Positions 8,546 to 11,868 of a stretch of 11,868 nucleotides of DNA are shown here, in pieces. A model generated the notes under the pieces. That model saw only the letters and a list, made by a program, of their open reading frames with translations. It was not told the origin of the DNA and searched no databases. Made by a program: the position numbers and the translations under genes. The DNA is from Hemicentrotus pulcherrimus (lineage: Eukaryota > Echinodermata > Echinoidea > Camarodonta > Strongylocentrotidae). The stretch spans positions 8,530 to 20,397 of the forward strand of contig BEXV01001987.1 of assembly GCA_003118195.1 (NCBI GenBank), written 5' to 3'. How positions within the stretch are numbered: position 1 is the first letter of the stretch; each line of letters begins with the position of its first letter.

Positions 8546-8640
8546 AACTGGGCATTGTGGCGTGCGCCTGTAATCCAGCAAACAATTGAAGTTACAAACT
8601 GATTCAGCAGAGGACGCAGGTTTGAAACTGAGTCACGTCT
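8546..8640 (+). ncRNA. 7SL (SRP) RNA Alu-domain-like segment, probably a pseudogene or 7SL-derived SINE
   Basis: Bases 8549-8579 (CTGGGCATTGTGGCGTGCGC then CTGTAATCCAG) closely resemble the 5' Alu domain of metazoan 7SL RNA and primate Alu (GGGCGCGGTGGCGCGTGCC, CTGTAATCCCAGC). Hairpin potential is kept between GGCA and TGC-GCC around the loop TTGTGGCG. Further on, CTGATTCAGCAGAGGA and GCAGGTTTGAAACTGAG resemble the 7SL section with GGCTGGAGGATCGCTTGAGT, and GGTTTGAAACT is a fair Pol III B-box. The S domain, with its conserved GNAR loop and asymmetric bulge, is not recognisable afterwards. No poly-T terminator or A-rich tail is evident. The minus-strand frame across this region (8476-8724) is treated as spurious. 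The resemblance rests on recalled sequences and covers under 100 bp. Confidence 0.42.
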
Positions 8641-8724
8641 TTCGATGGTGACATTAAAGGTCAGTCCACAGATGTAAATATTCATATCTGATTGATACAC
8701 GTCTGTAAAAACCGAATTACACAA

Positions 8725-10435
8725 TGGCTGAATGCTGTCAGAAGCATAACATACATGTACACTGTATACATGTACATCATAGCTGCCAATTACCTACCAT
8801 AGACACAAATAAGAATCTCTCAAGGGGAAAATTAGGAATACAATCTATTTTTAGATGCTTTTACACAGAAGCTTTCAGTAAATGAGAAGGATTTAGAGTT
8901 CCTAACACGAGCCTGCAGGCTGTACAATGGGATTCTTTGCTCCAAAATAGAAAAGGTTTGCAGCAAAGATATTTAGTTGAGTGTTCAAAGAAGACACAGG
9001 AAAGAGGAAGTCATGTTTAATAGATTCAAAGTATTAATCATTTAGAAACTGCAATGACTCTGCTCAGTGCACTGTAAAAGTAAAGTAAAGCAAGGTTTTC
9101 AGTAGACATCTATCTATTAAAAAAAAAAAAATAACCAATCACAATTGCACATTCAAACCCACATCTATTAGTTTCAACTTGGTCTGCGCTTCAAGACTAG
9201 TCATTGCCAATACCACAATTACTAGACTCTGTGTATTAAAGCTGTCCTCTGTTCAGGTCACCTGATATTTTGCCTCAACAATATCACTGAGACACACCCA
9301 CTTTTAAAGTCACATAGAAGTCAGCTCTCATGGGGAATTCGACACGTTCGGGTGTTTACCCAATAACAGGTGCTGTCAATCACCAGGGTTAGCCTTGAGT
9401 TTTATGACCATTAGACCTTATGTAATGCTTTACTTTTCCTTCAGCTGAAGAATCACCGATCATGCTCCGAGTCTAGGGGGTAATTCTTGATGGGCCAACG
9501 GGTTTTGCTGTGTGCAGATTTGTACTTTCATTAATGGTATTTCCACCAAGTCTGGGGTCAGCGAATTATGGCCTTCTGCACATGGAAACTGACTACCCGC
9601 TCCCTTTAAAGGGACATATCAACATTATTTTTACCCCTTATTTTTTAACAACTTTCTTTCTTTCTTTTTGAATTGATTAATCGATTGATTTATTTATTTA
9701 GATCTACATGTATACTTTATCAACTCATTCAAATTTATATACTGGTACCTATTTTAGAAAGGGAGCTGTAATAAATGTACTTGATTGTGTTTAAAACACT
9801 TCAAAATAACCCTTAAATAATTCTTTGTTAAATCAGTAGTCATTTATAAAGTTCTGTCTCTGAATAAACAGACCCTATTAAGCATTCACTAAAAACCCAT
9901 AGGAAACAATATCATCTTTCTGTTTATTCATGTGTAATATAATAAACATTTAATGCAGAAATTAGAAAGGAAATGTACAGACTGTTTCTTTTACTATTTC
10001 ATTACAATGTTACAAACATGCCATCCATTAGAACAATCAAATGGCTTCTGTCATTTCTGTGAGCCAATACTTATTAAACACAACCTTGAAATATGATTAT
10101 ATTGAAACTATTTCCACACTGTACAAAAATGCATCACCTTCTCTAACTGCGCAAACAGCATGCACATATAAGCCTGGGGTAGTTAAGCACCTTACATTGA
10201 GTTAATGACATTAAGTCAACTTATGTAAGTTGATTGGTACTCTACTGCCCTGCTAAAGCCATGATCTTTTCCACATGTACGCTGCGTATGGCCCATATGT
10301 TATCTCAATAGGTAAGGTGTGTCCCTCAATATACATAACATGTATGTATAAGGGCGGGTATGCACAGGGCGGGTAGCACTCTTCTTTAATGGCACTTTCC
10401 AATCTAAATTTTACAGAAACAATGTAAAAAGAAAC
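8725..10435. other. AT-rich DNA without a recognisable gene
   Basis: Visible items are: a near-palindromic ACATGT cluster at 8753-8776; an A-run at 9119-9131; a 14-bp perfect palindrome TCCCTTTAAAGGGA at 9601-9614, beside a less AT-rich patch (9440-9600); TTTC and GATT/ATTT simple repeats at 9653-9702; and a perfect 8-bp hairpin (TCAACTTA/TAAGTTGA, loop TG) at 10216-10233. No exon with a recognisable peptide was found on either strand. Confidence 0.55.
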
Positions 10436-10640
10436 TACCGTAAAAGTAGAAATATTCACGGATTTCGCGTTGAGATCGACAAGCACAAATTTGAGAACTT
10501 GTGAAAATATTAGCATGACTTCTTATGTGTGTTTTGAACGGGCCGAAGTGCAAGCAACGCAAATTTAAGAGCCCACAAATATGTTTTGGGGTCGCTCAGC
10601 ATGAAAAATTAATCACCCGAAAATAACAGCGTTTACAGTG
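10436..10640. mobile_element. MITE copy 2 (same family as 4746-4989)
   Basis: This copy starts TACCGTAAAAGTAGAAATAT and ends AACAGCGTTTACAGTG, so its inverted ends read TACCGTAAA and CACTGTAAA. It is in the same orientation as copy 1 and shares the start, the central ACAAGCACAAATTT-like part, and the 3' block around ATATGTTTTGGG and AAAATTAATCAC. At about 205 bp it lacks part of the middle of copy 1. The right terminal TA has decayed. Divergence between the copies suggests insertions that are not recent. Confidence 0.72.
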
Positions 10641-10837
10641 CTGTAACTCTGCATAACTCAAAGTCGCACAGGTGAAACTTACCTGTAATTGTATACTTTT
10701 TTCTTTTAAATAAAAAAATATGCAAAACATAAGTTTACACTTCCGAAGTCGAATTTTGCATTTATAAAATAAAGTCATACCAATGACAAGTAAATACATT
10801 GTGAAGTCAAACATGGTGGTTGGTGTTTGGTGGTTAA

Positions 10838-11025
10838 TTTATCCTGCGAAGAAAGCATAAGTGCTTGTAAGTAAGCAACCAGACGGCCGACGGCTTTAGG
10901 TCCTCTCTGAGGGACCTGGTAATGAGGATTAATGCCTTACCAAAGGGCACTAGCGCATCGACTTGGTTTTGAACCCGAGTCACCGGATTACGAGACCACT
11001 GCTCTACCGACTGAGCCATCATGCA
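10838..11025 (-). mobile_element. tRNA-derived SINE
   Basis: Read on the minus strand, the head is tRNA-like. The A-box region TGGCTCAGTCGGTAGAGC (11018 to 11001) matches D-arm sequence base for base. An anticodon-arm remnant CTCGTAA follows, then a B-box GGGTTCAAAACC (10976 to 10965). The anticodon stem no longer pairs well, so this is not a functional tRNA; the loop would read CGT (Thr-like), but the source could be tRNA-Lys or another. The body runs on through GTCGATGCGC and a hairpin (AGGTCC at 10898-10903 with GGACCT at 10912-10917) to about 10838. I recall similar bodies in sea urchin and related repeats. Flanking duplications were not resolved. The minus-strand frame at 10834-11064 is a by-product. 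Confidence 0.8.
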
Positions 11026-11868
11026 TGTAGCAATCACCTGTATAGAAAGACCACCTCTCTTCAAAGGCCATGATTAATGTTTCTTTTAAAATGACGCTTT
11101 TAAATATAAGGAAATCTTGATATAAAGACCACCTGCCAATAAATTATTATTATAACTGTTATTTAACAGCTTACTGTGAATAGCCTAGTGTGATAAGACA
11201 ATAAAACTCTTTTAGCAAAGTGAAAATTGGTCAAAATATGTTGATTATAGTCTCAGTATCTCACATTGCTCATGTAGTATCAAAAGATATGCTATGCCAT
11301 GTAATAATCCATTCACAATTTCCTGTGCCTATGAAAGGAATACGACCCAACATTAGGATGTTGTTGGGATTAATGTCCCAGGCCAGGAACTTAATTTTTT
11401 GTCTAAATTAATTTGTTCGTCCTGCTACTACCTTGCTATTCACCAGTATTATCTAAAACAATTAAATCTGACCAAAATGTACTAGGAGGGCTTATGCTAG
11501 GTCACAAAGGTTTGTATGAATGATAATTTCGTACGAATCTCCGTTTTTCCATTGTCTTCCCAAATTTCCATTGTCTGAAAATTGTTCGTACAACGTACAT
11601 AGCCATTTTTAATGGCATTTGTGACCGAGGCTTTACCAAAAGTACACAATGCTCTAACATCCATGTATTCTGATTTAGAAAATTCAAAGCACATGGACCA
11701 ATAATTCTACAAATTATTGTGCGCTTTATAATTAAGTACTTTCCAATTGTTATTATAAAGCTTTGAGAGGGGGTTAAGTGAGTGGGCAAAAGCCAAAAGG
11801 CCTGTTTTCATCAGCTTGAGTTTTCCAAATAATCCGCTATTTTCAGACTCTGGATATTATCCCTTAAC
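11026..11868. other. AT-rich DNA without a recognisable gene
   Basis: The direct repeat AAAGACCACCT occurs at 11046-11056 and 11124-11134, 78 bp apart. A hairpin CCCAACA/TGTTGGG lies at 11346-11368, and TTTCCATTGTCT is repeated at 11546 and 11565. Two overlapping minus-strand frames of 65 and 95 codons (11497-11789) show no recognisable family and no clear splice sites. Confidence 0.5.

Noticed and set aside
9470..9600. Minus-strand exon after an apparent cag acceptor near 9574
   Set aside because: A short open frame exists, but the peptide matches nothing I know and no donor is convincing.
10596..10814. Possible upstream ORP5/8 exon ending at a consensus donor CAG|gtaagt (10683/10682, minus)
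   Set aside because: The donor is very good, but the sequence before it is AT-rich low-complexity with no family resemblance and no clear acceptor. A noncoding 5' exon is possible but unsupported.
10965..11018. Functional tRNA gene
   Set aside because: A- and B-boxes are present, but the anticodon stem does not pair and the acceptor stem has no partner. A SINE body follows instead.
11497..11789. Two overlapping minus-strand frames of 65 and 95 codons
   Set aside because: There is no recognisable domain. Overlap in two registers and AT-rich composition fit chance.

Overview
This is animal genomic DNA: AT-rich, with short spliced exons, long introns, microsatellites, a minisatellite, and SINE- and MITE-type repeats, and no bacterial operon structure. 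The tRNA-derived SINE, the TA-flanked MITE pair and the overall texture suggest a marine invertebrate, most likely a deuterostome such as an echinoderm. That placement is inference from texture and recall, not from a search.

The only gene I can support with confidence is on the minus strand. Two short exons, 1538-1633 and 695-796, join in phase 0 and encode 66 residues matching the segment just before the PH domain of ORP5/ORP8 (OSBPL5/OSBPL8), ER-anchored lipid-transfer proteins. Their ends read ...KLSKRESLK and AQKKNYRREKKR...DPSIIVMADYMK, close to the vertebrate ORP8 sequence there. The PH and lipid-binding exons must lie to the left of base 1. The N-terminal exons lie to the right, either unrecognised inside the window or beyond base 11868. 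Most of the window is therefore probably intron of this gene.

Layout: 1-22 is a GA microsatellite. 209-658 is a 450-bp element with perfect 12-bp terminal inverted repeats and five GTCCACACACA motifs, ending 36 bp from a splice donor. 695-796 and 1538-1633 are the exons. About 1660-2400 is a degenerate ATTC/ATTT satellite with a higher-order unit. 2400-4745 is AT-rich DNA without recognisable genes. 4746-4989 is MITE copy 1. 5608-5742 is a 9 x 15-bp tandem repeat, and 6053-6268 a 9 x 24-bp minisatellite. 7522-8363 is a less AT-rich, unusually open but unrecognised stretch. 8546-8640 resembles the Alu domain of 7SL (SRP) RNA. 10436-10640 is MITE copy 2, and 10838-11025 a minus-strand tRNA-derived SINE. 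The rest is AT-rich DNA in which I see no gene.

I found no CRISPR array, phage, toxin or defence system. The observations most worth a second look are the TIR element beside the exon, a 12-bp duplication of the upstream exon's 5' splice site, the dispersed 15-bp repeat family, and the 7SL-like segment.
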